Positions 17,527 through 26,502 of a stretch of DNA of 64,000 nt are shown one piece after another. Source of the DNA: Labrys sp. WJW (lineage in GTDB: Bacteria > Pseudomonadota > Alphaproteobacteria > Rhizobiales > Labraceae); the NCBI RefSeq assembly GCF_001676615.1, contig NZ_LYXZ01000022.1, positions 171,455-235,454 on the forward strand. The letters are read 5' to 3'. The position numbers and the translations under genes were made by a program. Position 1 is the stretch's first letter; every line of letters begins with the position of its first letter. The notes under the pieces were generated by a model. It worked only from the letters and a program-made list of their open reading frames with translations, ran no database searches and was not told the origin of the DNA.

Positions 17527-18476
17527 GCAGCTACCAGCCGGCGACGCAGCCGACTCTCTATTTCATTGGGGTGACCACCACCAAGAGCTCGATCATGCGG
17601 GTCTTCCCGGCCTGGGCCGAGCATCTGGGCCTAAAGGATGCGGTGATCAAGGGCATCGATTTTCCCCTGCATGCCGATCCCGCCGCCTATCGCGAGGCGG
17701 TGGCCTTCATCAAGGCCGATCCCCTCTCGCTGGGCGCGCTGGTCACCACCCACAAGATCGACCTCTACAAGGCCTGCCGGGACCTGTTCGACGAGGTCGA
17801 CGATTTCGCCCTGCGTATGGAGGAGACGAGCTGCCTGTCCAAGCGCGACGGACGCCTGATCTGCCACGCCAAGGATCCGATCTCCTCCGGGCTCGCCCTC
17901 GACAATTTCATTCCCGAGGGCCATTTCGAGCGCACCGGCGCCGAGCTCTTCTCGATGGGAGCGGGCGGCTCCACCATTGCCCTGACCTGGCACATGGTGC
18001 GCGAGGAACGGGGCGCCGACCGGCCGTCGCGTATCGTGGTCTCCAATCGCAGCCAGCCGCGCCTCGACGAGATCCGGCGCATTCACGAGGAGATCGGCAT
18101 GCCCGTGCCGGTCGACTATGTGCTGGCGCCCGATGCGGCCGACAACGATGCCGTCACCGCCGGGCTCAAGCCGGGCTCGGTGGTGATCAATGCCACCGGT
18201 CTCGGCAAGGACGCGCCCGGCTCGCCGCTCACCGATGCGGTGGTCTTTCCGGAACGCGCGATCGTGTGGGACCTCAACTATCGCGGCGACCTCGTCTTCC
18301 TCGACCAGGCCCGGCGGCAGCAGGCAGCACGCCATCTCCAGATCGAGGATGGCTGGACCTATTTCCTGCATGGCTGGACCCAGGTGATCGCCGAGGTCTT
18401 CGACATCGAAATCCCGACTTCCGGCCCGTCCTTCGATCGGCTGGGCGAGATCGCCATCGCCGCTTCCAAGGGATGA
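17523..18476 (+). CDS. Shikimate-dehydrogenase-like NAD(P) oxidoreductase
   Basis: 317 residues starting inside the stop codon of the aldolase gene, so translationally coupled. The N-terminal half resembles the AroE substrate domain, with LVTTHKIDLYKACRDLFDEV carrying the lysine that is catalytic in AroE. The C-terminal half has a nucleotide loop MGAGGSTIAL, then VVSNRSQPRLDEI, VINATGLGKDAPGSPL and VWDLNYRGDL, all in AroE order. It is longer than true AroE (about 270) and sits in a sugar-acid operon rather than with aromatic genes, so I take it to be a dehydrogenase of a carbohydrate acid. The actual substrate is not known. Confidence 0.75.
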   Translation: MSSYQPATQPTLYFIGVTTTKSSIMRVFPAWAEHLGLKDAVIKGIDFPLHADPAAYREAVAFIKADPLSLGALVTTHKIDLYKACRDLFDEVDDFALRMEETSCLSKRDGRLICHAKDPISSGLALDNFIPEGHFERTGAELFSMGAGGSTIALTWHMVREERGADRPSRIVVSNRSQPRLDEIRRIHEEIGMPVPVDYVLAPDAADNDAVTAGLKPGSVVINATGLGKDAPGSPLTDAVVFPERAIVWDLNYRGDLVFLDQARRQQAARHLQIEDGWTYFLHGWTQVIAEVFDIEIPTSGPSFDRLGEIAIAASKG

Positions 18477-18501
18477 AGACGAAGTTCAGAAATAAGTGCT
18501 C

Positions 18502-18656
18502 TGTCATCCCCGGCTGAGCCGCTCGCGAGCGAAGCGAGTAGAGGGCGAAGGTATCGTCACAAGCTTTGCTTGTGACTGAGATCCAGGGGCCAAAGGGCGG
18601 CGTTTATAGCCCTGGATCCCCTTCCCTCGCCACTATGTGGCTCGCCGGGGATGACA
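18502..18656. repeat. MITE/REP-like palindromic element, class TGTCATCCCCGG
   Basis: A 155-base element bounded by inverted ends TGTCATCCCCGGCTGAGCC (18502-18520) and GGCTCGCCGGGGATGACA (18639-18656). Inside are a perfect hairpin TCACAAGC/GCTTGTGA (18557-18575) and the pair GATCCAGGG/CCCTGGATC. It codes for nothing and fills the gap between the AroE-like gene and the next gene of the operon, so it would be transcribed within that operon. Confidence 0.75.
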
Positions 18657-18710
18657 ACTCCGTCAATTCACTTGTTTTTCGCGAGTCTATAGGGACCGAG
18701 AGTTGAAGAC

Positions 18711-19643
18711 ATGGAACGCATCCTGGTCACGCCGCGCTCGCTGACATCGGCGGCCCATCCCCTGGTCGAACGCCTCAGGAAACAGGGCCATGAGATCGTC
18801 ATGCCGGCACCCGGCAAATTGCCGGACGAGGAGGACCTGCTCGCGCTCGTGCCCGGCGTGACCGGTTGGCTGGCGGGGGTGGAGAAGATCTCGCCGCGCG
18901 TCATCGCCGCGGCCGGTTCGCTGCGGGCGATCAGCCGCAACGGCACTGGAACCGACAATCTGCCGATCGATACGCTGCTCGCGCGCAAGATCGCCGTGCG
19001 CATCGCCGCCGGTGCCAATGCGGCTGGTGTGGCCGAGCTTGCCATTGGCCTGATCTTCGCAACGCTCCGCCAGATTCCCCTGTGCGATGCCGGCATCAAG
19101 CAGGGGAACTGGCCGCGCCGGATCGGTGCCGAGATCCGGGGGCGCAAGGTTGGCGTGGTCGGCTGCGGCGCCATCGGCGCCGAGGTCGCGCGCCTGGCCG
19201 CCGCGCTGGGGGCGGATATTCTCGCCTATGATCCGCAGCGTCCTGCCGTCAATGTCGAGGCGAGCAGCCTGCGCTGGGTCGAGATATCGGACATGCTGGC
19301 GGCAGCCGATGTCGTGACCCTCCATTGTCCGGCGCCGGCGGATGGCCGTCCGCTGCTGGGTGCGGCCGAATTCGCGGCGATGCGGCGTGGCGCGGTGCTG
19401 ATCAACACGGCCCGGTCGTCGCTGGTCGACGAGGCAGCTTTGCTCCAGGCGCTCGAAGACGGACGTCTCGGCTGTTACGCCACCGATGTCTTCGAGGAAG
19501 AGCCACCATCGAGCCTCGCTCTCGCCGGCCATGCCAGGGTGATTGCCACCAGCCATATCGGCGGTTTTACCCAGGAAAGCGTGGACAGGGCCACCGAGGT
19601 CGCCATCGCCAATCTGATGGATGCCCTGCAGGGGAGGGCGTGA
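18711..19643 (+). CDS. D-2-hydroxyacid dehydrogenase (phosphoglycerate dehydrogenase family)
   Basis: 310 residues, the length of single-domain-pair 2-hydroxyacid dehydrogenases without an ACT domain. The NAD-binding loop is VVGCGAIGAEVARLAAALG, and NTARSSLVDE holds the usual catalytic Arg. The late SHIGGFT carries the His that pairs with the active-site Glu. The enzyme would interconvert a D-2-hydroxy acid and its 2-keto acid. It continues the same-direction operon after the repeat element and is followed five bases later by the UlaG-like gene. Its substrate is presumably a short sugar acid made in this pathway; that is inference. Confidence 0.88.
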   Translation: MERILVTPRSLTSAAHPLVERLRKQGHEIVMPAPGKLPDEEDLLALVPGVTGWLAGVEKISPRVIAAAGSLRAISRNGTGTDNLPIDTLLARKIAVRIAAGANAAGVAELAIGLIFATLRQIPLCDAGIKQGNWPRRIGAEIRGRKVGVVGCGAIGAEVARLAAALGADILAYDPQRPAVNVEASSLRWVEISDMLAAADVVTLHCPAPADGRPLLGAAEFAAMRRGAVLINTARSSLVDEAALLQALEDGRLGCYATDVFEEEPPSSLALAGHARVIATSHIGGFTQESVDRATEVAIANLMDALQGRA

Positions 19644-19647
19644 GGGA

Positions 19648-20520
19648 ATGCTGGAGGTCCTGCCCTTTGCCGGCCCGCTGGCCGGACAACTTGCGAGCCG
19701 GCCGCAAGCCGGCCTTTCGCTCTATTGGCTCGGGCAGGCCGGCTTCCTCCTCGACAGCGGCCGGCACCGCCTGCTGATCGACCCCTATCTCTCGGATTCG
19801 CTGGCGCAGAAATATCGCGACCGTGGCCCTTCGCATGAGCGCATGATGCCGGCACCGATCGGGATCGACGACCTGCCGCCGCTCGACTTCATCCTCTGCA
19901 CGCACCACCACACCGACCACCTCGACGCGGCGACATTGACCCCGCTCATCCGGCGCTTTCCGCAATTGCGCCTGGTGGTGCCCACGGCCTCGCTAAAGCT
20001 GGCGCAGGAGAGGACCGGGCTCGATGCGGACCGCTTGATCGGCATGGATGCCGGCGAAACGCTCCTGCTCGACCAGGCCATCGAAGTGCGCGCCATGCGG
20101 GCTGCCCATGAGGAATTGCAGCGCGACGAGCGGGGCCATCATGTCTTTCTCGGCTACGCTCTCGGGGTGAATGGTATCCGCGTCTTCCATTCCGGCGATA
20201 CCATTCCTTTCGCCGGACAGGTCGAAGAGGTGCAGGCTCTGGCGGCCGATCTGGCACTGCTGCCGGTGAACGGACGCTCGCCGGCACTCGCCGCTGCCGG
20301 CATCGCTGGCAATCTTACCCTGGACGAGGCGGTCGAACTGGCCTCGTCCTGCGGCATCGATGCCGTGCTCGCCCATCACTACGGCATGTTTGCCTTCAAC
20401 ACGCTTGCACCCGAGCGGATCGACGCAAAGGCTGCCGCAATGACCGGGCCGACCCGGCTGCTTCGGGCCGGGACGGGAATCGAGTATAGGCTGACGGGGC
20501 CGTCCAAGGTGGCGGGCTGA
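19648..20520 (+). CDS. Metallo-beta-lactamase-fold hydrolase, UlaG-like
   Basis: 290 residues from ATG 19648, four bases after the previous stop, with GAGGGA upstream. The metal-binding motif HHHTDH (86-91, HxHxDH) is preceded by YWLGQAGFLLDSGRHRLLID, the start of the beta-lactamase fold in UlaG-type proteins. HSGDTI carries a later metal ligand, and AHHYGMF the last His. UlaG is L-ascorbate-6-phosphate lactonase, so a lactonase acting on a sugar-acid lactone in this pathway is plausible but not shown. It sits between the hydroxyacid dehydrogenase and the regulator in one operon. Confidence 0.83.
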   Translation: MLEVLPFAGPLAGQLASRPQAGLSLYWLGQAGFLLDSGRHRLLIDPYLSDSLAQKYRDRGPSHERMMPAPIGIDDLPPLDFILCTHHHTDHLDAATLTPLIRRFPQLRLVVPTASLKLAQERTGLDADRLIGMDAGETLLLDQAIEVRAMRAAHEELQRDERGHHVFLGYALGVNGIRVFHSGDTIPFAGQVEEVQALAADLALLPVNGRSPALAAAGIAGNLTLDEAVELASSCGIDAVLAHHYGMFAFNTLAPERIDAKAAAMTGPTRLLRAGTGIEYRLTGPSKVAG

Positions 20521-20561
20521 GCCCTCCGATCCGAAGAGGGAGCCAGAAGGGGAAGCCGTTG

Positions 20562-21455
20562 ATGACCTTGCCGGATCAGACCGCATCTCAGCCCGGGCCT
20601 CGGACCACGATCCAGAACGTGCTCGAGGTGATCCGGCTGACCTTGGGCGAGTTGCGCAAGTCCGACCGCAAGGTCGCCGACCTCATCCTGGCCGATCCCC
20701 AGCGCATCCTCAACGCCACGGTGGCGGAGACGGCGCTCGCCGCCGGGGTGAGCGAGCCCACGGTCATCCGCTTCTGCGCCGCCATCGGCTGCAACGGCTT
20801 CCAGGATTTCAAGCTGCGCCTGGCCCAGAGCCTGGCGCTGGGCACGCCGGCCACCCATTCGGTGCTGCTCGGCACCGATACGCCGGAAACCGTGGTCGAG
20901 AAGATCTTCGACTACACCATCACCAGCCTCGACTGGGCACGCCATCATCTCGACAAGGCAGCCCTGGCCCGGGCGATCGACATCCTGGAAAAGGCGAAGG
21001 CCATCGAATTTTTCGGCCTGGGGGCCTCGGGCGTGGTGGCGCGCGACGCCCAGCAGAAATTCCCGCTGTTCGGCGTGCCCTGCGGTGCCCAGCACGACAC
21101 CCACCAGCAGATCATGGTCGCCTCGATGATGAAGCCGGGCGACGTCGCGGTGGTGATCTCCCATACCGGGCGTTCGCGCTCGATCATCGAGGTGGCCCGC
21201 ACTGCGCGCGAGAACGGGGCCAAGGTCATCGGCCTGACCGGATTCGAGACCTCGCTCGCCGCCCATTGCGACGTGGCCCTGCTGGTGGAGACGCTCGACA
21301 ACACCAACATCTACACGCCCACCACCTCACGCATTGCCGCGCTGGTGGTGATCGACGTGCTCTCTACCGCGGTTGCCCTGCGCCGCGACGAGGCCCATGT
21401 CCGGCGCTTCCAGGCGATGAAGCGCAAGTTGGCTGAATACCGTATCGGCGAGTAG
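20562..21455 (+). CDS. RpiR-family (HexR-like) transcriptional regulator
   Basis: 297 residues from ATG 20562 with AGAAGGGGAAG upstream. The N-terminal RpiR helix-turn-helix is seen as TVAETALAAGVSEPTVIRFC (about 50-70) with GCNGFQDFKLRL after it. The C-terminal SIS sugar-phosphate domain contains FFGLGASGVVARDAQQKF and VISHTGRSRSIIEVA. HexR-type members sense KDPG and control Entner-Doudoroff genes, which suits an operon with a KDPG-type aldolase. The palindrome at 16803 is its probable target. It ends the plus-strand operon. Confidence 0.92.
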   Translation: MTLPDQTASQPGPRTTIQNVLEVIRLTLGELRKSDRKVADLILADPQRILNATVAETALAAGVSEPTVIRFCAAIGCNGFQDFKLRLAQSLALGTPATHSVLLGTDTPETVVEKIFDYTITSLDWARHHLDKAALARAIDILEKAKAIEFFGLGASGVVARDAQQKFPLFGVPCGAQHDTHQQIMVASMMKPGDVAVVISHTGRSRSIIEVARTARENGAKVIGLTGFETSLAAHCDVALLVETLDNTNIYTPTTSRIAALVVIDVLSTAVALRRDEAHVRRFQAMKRKLAEYRIGE

Positions 21456-21470
21456 TCCGGCTGCGGGATG

Positions 21471-21953
21471 CTATGTTTTCTTATGCCGGACAGAGATCAA
21501 AAGGTTCGGTACGAAATGGCAGGGCAGGGTATCGTCCTGATGGCGGGTGACAATCGTCACGATGTCGCCTGGTTGTACCTTCATGCTGGGAGGCGCGACC
21601 GCGCTCCAACGTTGTGGCGAGCTACCGCCACCGACCAATATACCGAACCGTTCATACGCGAAATATTTCGGATTGACCGGGACGTCGAGAAATCTCTCTC
21701 CTCGGCGAAGAAAGCGGGTAGCTGCCATTGTGGATAGAGATACGTGAACTTCCCCGGTCAAACGCAAGCCAGATGTGGGAAGGGGGACCAAGGCCGTTCC
21801 GCATGCCTGGCGCCATTTACCATTCGACGGTCCCTGGAGTTCGGCGGAGGCCACTGGTGCTGGCGGCGGGCGCCAGTTGGGCGCAGTGCCTTCGGCGAGA
21901 GCCGTCGGCGGCGCCATCACGAGCAGGCCGAGACCGAACACCAGTTTCTTCAT
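21471..21953 (-). CDS. Exported hypothetical protein
   Basis: 160 residues from ATG 21953. The N-terminus MKKLVFGLGLLVMAPPTALA is a clear signal peptide, so the protein is periplasmic or secreted. The mature part is Pro-rich at first and then beta-strand-like, with two cysteines. I recognise no family. It converges on the RpiR gene and is separated from it by 15 bases. The codon use and signal peptide argue for a real gene. Confidence 0.6.
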   Translation of the reverse strand: MKKLVFGLGLLVMAPPTALAEGTAPNWRPPPAPVASAELQGPSNGKWRQACGTALVPLPTSGLRLTGEVHVSLSTMAATRFLRRGERFLDVPVNPKYFAYERFGILVGGGSSPQRWSAVAPPSMKVQPGDIVTIVTRHQDDTLPCHFVPNLLISVRHKKT

Positions 21954-22149
21954 TGTGCACACGATTTAGATGAAGCTTCCCCCCAAGGCATCCTCTCCGA
22001 GGGCGAGAGCGAAAGCAAGTCTCCCCGCCCGGCCTTCGCCCCTTGTGGACACGGCGTTGTTGAAAGACCACAGGCCTGGGTTGATGCCCGCATGTGGAAA
22101 TCCCCTCCCATGCGCGGGCGGGGGTTGTTGATCACCCCTCAGGGGCGCT

Positions 22150-23700
22150 ATGGCTGGGGCGAAACCGGAATCACTGCTTGAGATGAAGATCGAAATCGAG
22201 ATGGGCGTCGCGTCTGCCGCCGGCAGTGCGCCTGCAATGCTCGACATCGAGGAGTTGCTGGCCACCCGCCTGTTGGTGCAGGGCAATTCCGGTTCCGGCA
22301 AATCGCATCTCCTGCGCCGGCTGCTCGAACAGAGCGCGCCGCATGTCCAGCAGGTCATTGTCGATCCCGAAGGCGAGTTCGCCAGCCTGTCGGACCGCTA
22401 CGGCCATGTCGTCATCGATGGCGAGCGCAGCCTGGCCGAACTCGAGCACATCGCCCAGCGCGTGCGCCAGCATCGCGTCTCGGCCGTGCTGGTGCTGGAA
22501 AGCCTCGACGCCGAAATGCAGATGAAGGCCGCCGCCGCCTTCCTCAATGCCCTGTTCGATGCCGAGCGCGATTTCTGGTTCCCGATGCTGGTGGTGGTCG
22601 ACGAGGCCCAGCTCTTTGCGCCTGCCGCCTCCGGCGAGGTCGGGGAGGAGGCCCGCAAGGTCTCGCTCGGGGCGATGACCAATTTGATGTGCCGCGGCCG
22701 CAAGCGCGGCCTTGCCGGCATCATCGCCACCCAGCGCCTGGCCAAGCTCGCCAAGAACGTCGCCGCCGAGGCTTCCAACTTCCTGATGGGGCGTACCTTC
22801 CTCGACATCGACATGGCGCGCGCCGCCGACCTGCTCGGCCTCGACCGGCGCCAGGCCGAGACTTTCCGGGAACTGCAGCGCGGCCAGTTCGTGGCGCTCG
22901 GCCCGGCCTTGTCACGCCGCCCGCTTCCCATCAAGGTCGGTCCGGTGGAGACGCGCCCCAAGGTGGCGACGCCCAAGCTGACGCCGCTGCCGGAAGGGGG
23001 CGAGGCGGCGCGCGATCTCATCCTGGCGCCCGTGCCGATGGCGGCGCCGCGTCCGCGCCCCGAGCGCCGCGTGGTGACACCGCCACCGATGTCGACCACC
23101 GAGATCCTCGAACAACTCGTGCGCGAGCGACCGGCGGAGGCCGCCGGCGAGGAAGCCCTGCCTGCCATGCCACCGGCCGAGCTGCAGCAGGCCCATGCCC
23201 GTATCGCCTTTGCGATCATGCAGGAGCCGGATGCCAGTTTCCGCACCGATGCCGTGCTCTATCAGGATTTCATCGTACGTTGCCGCATCGAACGGCTCGG
23301 CGGCTCGCCGCCGGCCATGGCTGAGTTCAAGTTCCTGCTCAGCGCAGCCCGCGCCGGTCTCGATCCCGACGGTATCGACCAGGAGCAATGGCAGCGTGCG
23401 CTCGACCATGCCCGCCTGGTACCGGCCGATCTCCAGGCCGTGTTCCTGATTCTCGCGGCGGCGGCGATGACGGGCGCGCCATGCCCGCCGGACGCCGAGA
23501 TCGCCAGGCGTTGCGGCAGCCATTCGGCCGGCCGCGCCCGCAGCCAGATCCGCCATCTGCAGAATGCGGACTTCGTGATGACGCGCGTCGACATGCGCGG
23601 TGCCCGCATCGCGGTGATTCCGGATCTTGGTTGGGAGACCGCCCCCGGCGACCCCAATGGTCCCGCGCTGGACAGGGACAGCCTGGCCGCCGCCGAGTGA
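22150..23700 (+). CDS. HerA/FtsK-like ATP-binding protein (DUF87 type)
   Basis: 516 residues from ATG 22150; a later ATG at 22183 is possible and neither has a strong ribosome site. The N-terminal half is a P-loop ATPase of the HerA helicase type: Walker A GNSGSGKS (45-52) and Walker B MLVVVDEAQLF (Asp151, Glu152), then an RKVSLGAMTNLMCRGRKRGL segment and a sensor-like ATQRLAK. The C-terminal half, after a Pro-rich linker (about 290-320), has no recognised motif and looks helical. HerA usually pairs with the nuclease NurA; none is present here. A DNA translocation or conjugation-like role is only inferred from the fold. Confidence 0.8.
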   Translation: MAGAKPESLLEMKIEIEMGVASAAGSAPAMLDIEELLATRLLVQGNSGSGKSHLLRRLLEQSAPHVQQVIVDPEGEFASLSDRYGHVVIDGERSLAELEHIAQRVRQHRVSAVLVLESLDAEMQMKAAAAFLNALFDAERDFWFPMLVVVDEAQLFAPAASGEVGEEARKVSLGAMTNLMCRGRKRGLAGIIATQRLAKLAKNVAAEASNFLMGRTFLDIDMARAADLLGLDRRQAETFRELQRGQFVALGPALSRRPLPIKVGPVETRPKVATPKLTPLPEGGEAARDLILAPVPMAAPRPRPERRVVTPPPMSTTEILEQLVRERPAEAAGEEALPAMPPAELQQAHARIAFAIMQEPDASFRTDAVLYQDFIVRCRIERLGGSPPAMAEFKFLLSAARAGLDPDGIDQEQWQRALDHARLVPADLQAVFLILAAAAMTGAPCPPDAEIARRCGSHSAGRARSQIRHLQNADFVMTRVDMRGARIAVIPDLGWETAPGDPNGPALDRDSLAAAE

Positions 23701-23889
23701 GGGCGGGCGGGCGCTGCATCAGCCGCAGGAGACCTCGCACTATCCGGAAGCATTAGTGCGACGCTGACCAAAAACCCCCTAGGATGAGCGCAATAAACCA
23801 AAGCAGGCCTGAAAATCATCTGACTCTGTCGATATAATCGTGGCATAGAGCTAATCGGTTGATGGCTCCTCCAATTCAAATATGAGCGG

Positions 23890-25314
23890 ATGATGTCTAC
23901 CCAGATCGTTCCCCTGATCGTTTGCGGCGGCTCCGGAACGCGGTTGTGGCCGGCCTCGCGGGCCAGCCGACCCAAGCAGTTCCTGCCTTTATTCGGTGAT
24001 CTCTCCACCTTCCAGGAAACGATGCGGCGCGTGAGCGGCACCGAGCTGTTCGGCCGGCCGGTCATCGTCACCAACCAGGATCATCGCTTCCTGGTGGCCG
24101 ACCAATTGCTGTCGATCGGTGTCGAGGCCGATATCGTGCTCGAGCCCGAGGCGCGCGATTCCGGGCCGGCCATCGCTGCCGGTGCGGCCTTCATCGCTGC
24201 GCGTGACGGCGCCAAGACGCCGGTCCTGACCCTTGCCGCCGACCACCGCGTGCGGGACATCGAAGGCTTCCGCGCTGCCTGCGTGGCGGCACGGCGCGGC
24301 GCCGCCAAGAAGCACATCGTGACCTTCGGCGTGGTGCCCAACCAGCCGGCCACCGGCTATGGCTATATCGAGGCCGGTGAGCCCCTGGTCGACGGCGTCC
24401 TGAAGGTGCGCCGCTTCGTCGAGAAGCCCGATGCCGAGACCGCCACGCGCTATGTGCGCGAAGGCTATCTGTGGAACTCCGGCAATTTCCTGTTCGAGGC
24501 CGGCTTCTTCCTCTCCGAATATGCCCGCTGCGAGCCCGATACGGTGGAAGCAGTGAACGAGGCGGTAGCCAAGGCCACGGTTGATCTCGGCTTCGTGCGT
24601 CTCGACGCCGAGGCTTTCGGACGCTGCGGCAAGCGCTCGGTCGACTATGCCGTGATGGAAAAGACCCAGGCCGCCGCCGTGGTCCCGGCGAGCTTCGACT
24701 GGTCGGATGTCGGCTCCTGGGGCGCGGTGCGCGAGCTCTCGCCGCAGGACGAGGCCGGCAATGCCAAGCTGGGCGAAGCCCTGTTCGTCAACGCCCGCAA
24801 CAATCTGGTGTCCTCGGAACGCCAGCTCGTCTGCGTGGTCGGCCTGGACGACCTCGCCGTGATCACCACGGGCGATGCGGTGCTGGTGGCCCGCCGCGAC
24901 GATGCCGCCGGTATCAAGGCGCTGGTCGAGAAGCTCAAGCAGAGCCACAATGGCCTGACCCAGGATCACCTGCAGTCCTACCGCCCCTGGGGGCACTACA
25001 AGTCGCTCGATCTCGGTGCACGGCACCAGGTCAAGCGTATCGTGGTCAAGCCCGGCGGCCAGCTCTCGCTGCAGAAGCATCACCATCGCTCCGAGCATTG
25101 GATCGTGGTGCGCGGTGTCGCCAATGTCAGCATCAACGGCCAGATCAAGACGCTGCATGAGAACGAGTCGATCTATATCCCGATCGGCTCCACCCACCGG
25201 CTGGAGAACCCCGGCAAGATCGAGCTCGAACTGATCGAGGTGCAGACCGGCTCTTATCTCGGCGAGGACGACATCATCCGCATCGAGGACATCTACAACC
25301 GCGCGGCGTCGTGA
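23890..25314 (+). CDS. manC: Mannose-1-phosphate guanylyltransferase / mannose-6-phosphate isomerase
   Basis: 474 residues, the usual length of bifunctional ManC/AlgA/CpsB. The N-terminal nucleotidyltransferase domain opens with CGGSGTRLWPASRASRPKQF, the pyrophosphorylase signature with the activating Arg and Lys, and has VEKPDAETATRYV and FDWSDVGSWGAV. The C-terminal cupin isomerase domain carries PGGQLSLQKHHHRSEHW. It makes GDP-mannose for capsule, exopolysaccharide or lipopolysaccharide. The start is one of two adjacent ATGs (23890 or 23893). No other polysaccharide gene is in the window. Confidence 0.94.
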   Translation: MMSTQIVPLIVCGGSGTRLWPASRASRPKQFLPLFGDLSTFQETMRRVSGTELFGRPVIVTNQDHRFLVADQLLSIGVEADIVLEPEARDSGPAIAAGAAFIAARDGAKTPVLTLAADHRVRDIEGFRAACVAARRGAAKKHIVTFGVVPNQPATGYGYIEAGEPLVDGVLKVRRFVEKPDAETATRYVREGYLWNSGNFLFEAGFFLSEYARCEPDTVEAVNEAVAKATVDLGFVRLDAEAFGRCGKRSVDYAVMEKTQAAAVVPASFDWSDVGSWGAVRELSPQDEAGNAKLGEALFVNARNNLVSSERQLVCVVGLDDLAVITTGDAVLVARRDDAAGIKALVEKLKQSHNGLTQDHLQSYRPWGHYKSLDLGARHQVKRIVVKPGGQLSLQKHHHRSEHWIVVRGVANVSINGQIKTLHENESIYIPIGSTHRLENPGKIELELIEVQTGSYLGEDDIIRIEDIYNRAAS

Positions 25315-25348
25315 GGCGCGATTGGAATTATTTGTTCCTGCAAAGTCG

Positions 25349-25442
25349 CGTCATTGCGAGGAGCGGAGCGACGCGGCAATCCAGGAGATATTCGTTTGAG
25401 GCCGGATGAAGACTGGATTGCTTCGCTGCGCTCGCAATGACG
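25349..25442. repeat. Palindromic repeat, class CGTCATTGCGAG
   Basis: Inverted ends CGTCATTGCGAG (25349) and CTCGCAATGACG (to 25442) enclose further pairing between CGGAGCGACGCGGCAATCC and GGATTGCTTCGCTGCG. This hairpin class is well known between genes of many Proteobacteria. It lies after manC and before its terminator. Confidence 0.8.
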
Positions 25443-25488
25443 GATCGATCGATCTTTTCGAAGCTCGATATGAGGTCGCGACGATATG

Positions 25489-25516
25489 AGGGAGGGGATT
25501 TCGCCCCTCCCTTTTT
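25489..25516 (+). terminator. Intrinsic terminator downstream of manC
   Basis: AGGGAGGGG pairs with CCCCTCCCT across a six-base loop and is followed on the plus strand by TTTTTC, the layout of a rho-independent terminator. It stands 175 bases after the manC stop and ten bases from the end of the converging SDR gene, so it may stop transcripts from both sides. Confidence 0.85.
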
Positions 25517-25525
25517 CTTGTCTTT

Positions 25526-26308
25526 TTACCAGCAGGTGTAGCCGCCATCGACGGTGACGATCGAGCCGGTCATCAGGCTGGCGGCATCGGACGCCAGGAA
25601 CTGCACGGCGGAGGCGATTTCCTCCGGCTCGCCCATCCGCCCCTGCGGCGTCATCTCCAGCCAGGTCTTGAACATCTCCGCATTGGCCGGGTCGGTCGCG
25701 GCATAGGCGGTCAGCGGCGTGTTGATATAGGTGGGAGCGACCGAGTTGACGCGTACGCCGCGCAGGCCCCATTCCGCCGCCAGCGATTTGGTGAGGTGAT
25801 GCACGCCGGCCTTGGAGGCGTTGTAGTAGGACTGTTCCTGCGGCTTGTTGACGATGATGCCGGACATCGAGCCGATATTGATGATCGAGCCTTTCTTGGC
25901 CGCCAGCATGTGCTTGCCGAAGGCGCGGCAGCACCAGAATACGCCGTTCAGATTGACGTCGAGCACGTTGAGCCAATGCTCGTCGGCGACGTCCTCGGCG
26001 GGGGTCATCGAGCGGGCGATGCCGGCATTGTTGACCAGGATCTCGATAGCGCGCCCCTTGGCGGCCAGGTCGTCGGCCACGGCAGTCACTTCCGCCGAAT
26101 TGGTGACGTCCATCTTCACCGTCTCGACCTTGTAACCCTTGGCTGCAAGGGCGGCCTGCCCCTCCGCCGCGACCTTCATGTCGAAATCGGCGATGACCAC
26201 TTCGGCCCCGAACTCGGCCAAGGCTTCGGCGCAGGCCAGGCCTATGCCACGCCCGCCGCCCGTGACGAGGGCATGCCGGCCAGTGAGATCGAGTTTCTTT
26301 TTATACAT
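25526..26308 (-). CDS. Short-chain polyol/sugar dehydrogenase
   Basis: 260 residues with AAAGGATCC before the ATG. Classical SDR features: TGGGRGIG (16-23), NNAG (93-96), catalytic Ser149 region, Tyr162 and Lys166 in YYNASK, and the C-terminal VTVDGGYTCW. The sequence resembles sorbitol, arabinitol or xylitol dehydrogenases of rhizobial polyol operons, which convert a polyol to a ketose with NAD. It is the last gene of the minus-strand polyol transport operon, after a 338-base gap that holds a palindromic repeat, so it may also have its own promoter. Confidence 0.88.
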   Translation of the reverse strand: MYKKKLDLTGRHALVTGGGRGIGLACAEALAEFGAEVVIADFDMKVAAEGQAALAAKGYKVETVKMDVTNSAEVTAVADDLAAKGRAIEILVNNAGIARSMTPAEDVADEHWLNVLDVNLNGVFWCCRAFGKHMLAAKKGSIINIGSMSGIIVNKPQEQSYYNASKAGVHHLTKSLAAEWGLRGVRVNSVAPTYINTPLTAYAATDPANAEMFKTWLEMTPQGRMGEPEEIASAVQFLASDAASLMTGSIVTVDGGYTCW

Positions 26309-26502
26309 CGCGGATCCTTTCCATGCGTCGCTCCCGTTTGCTGCATCGATTTTGCAAACGGAACAAATGCTCGTGCAGCTGCAGTCAATCTAATGTCGCA
26401 TGCTGATTCGACGAAGCCAATCCTGCATTGGCTTTACCATTTGGGCGGCGGGCGTGGAGGTTGCCCGGATGCGCATCAAGGCGCTGAGGAGCTCAGTTCC
26501 AT

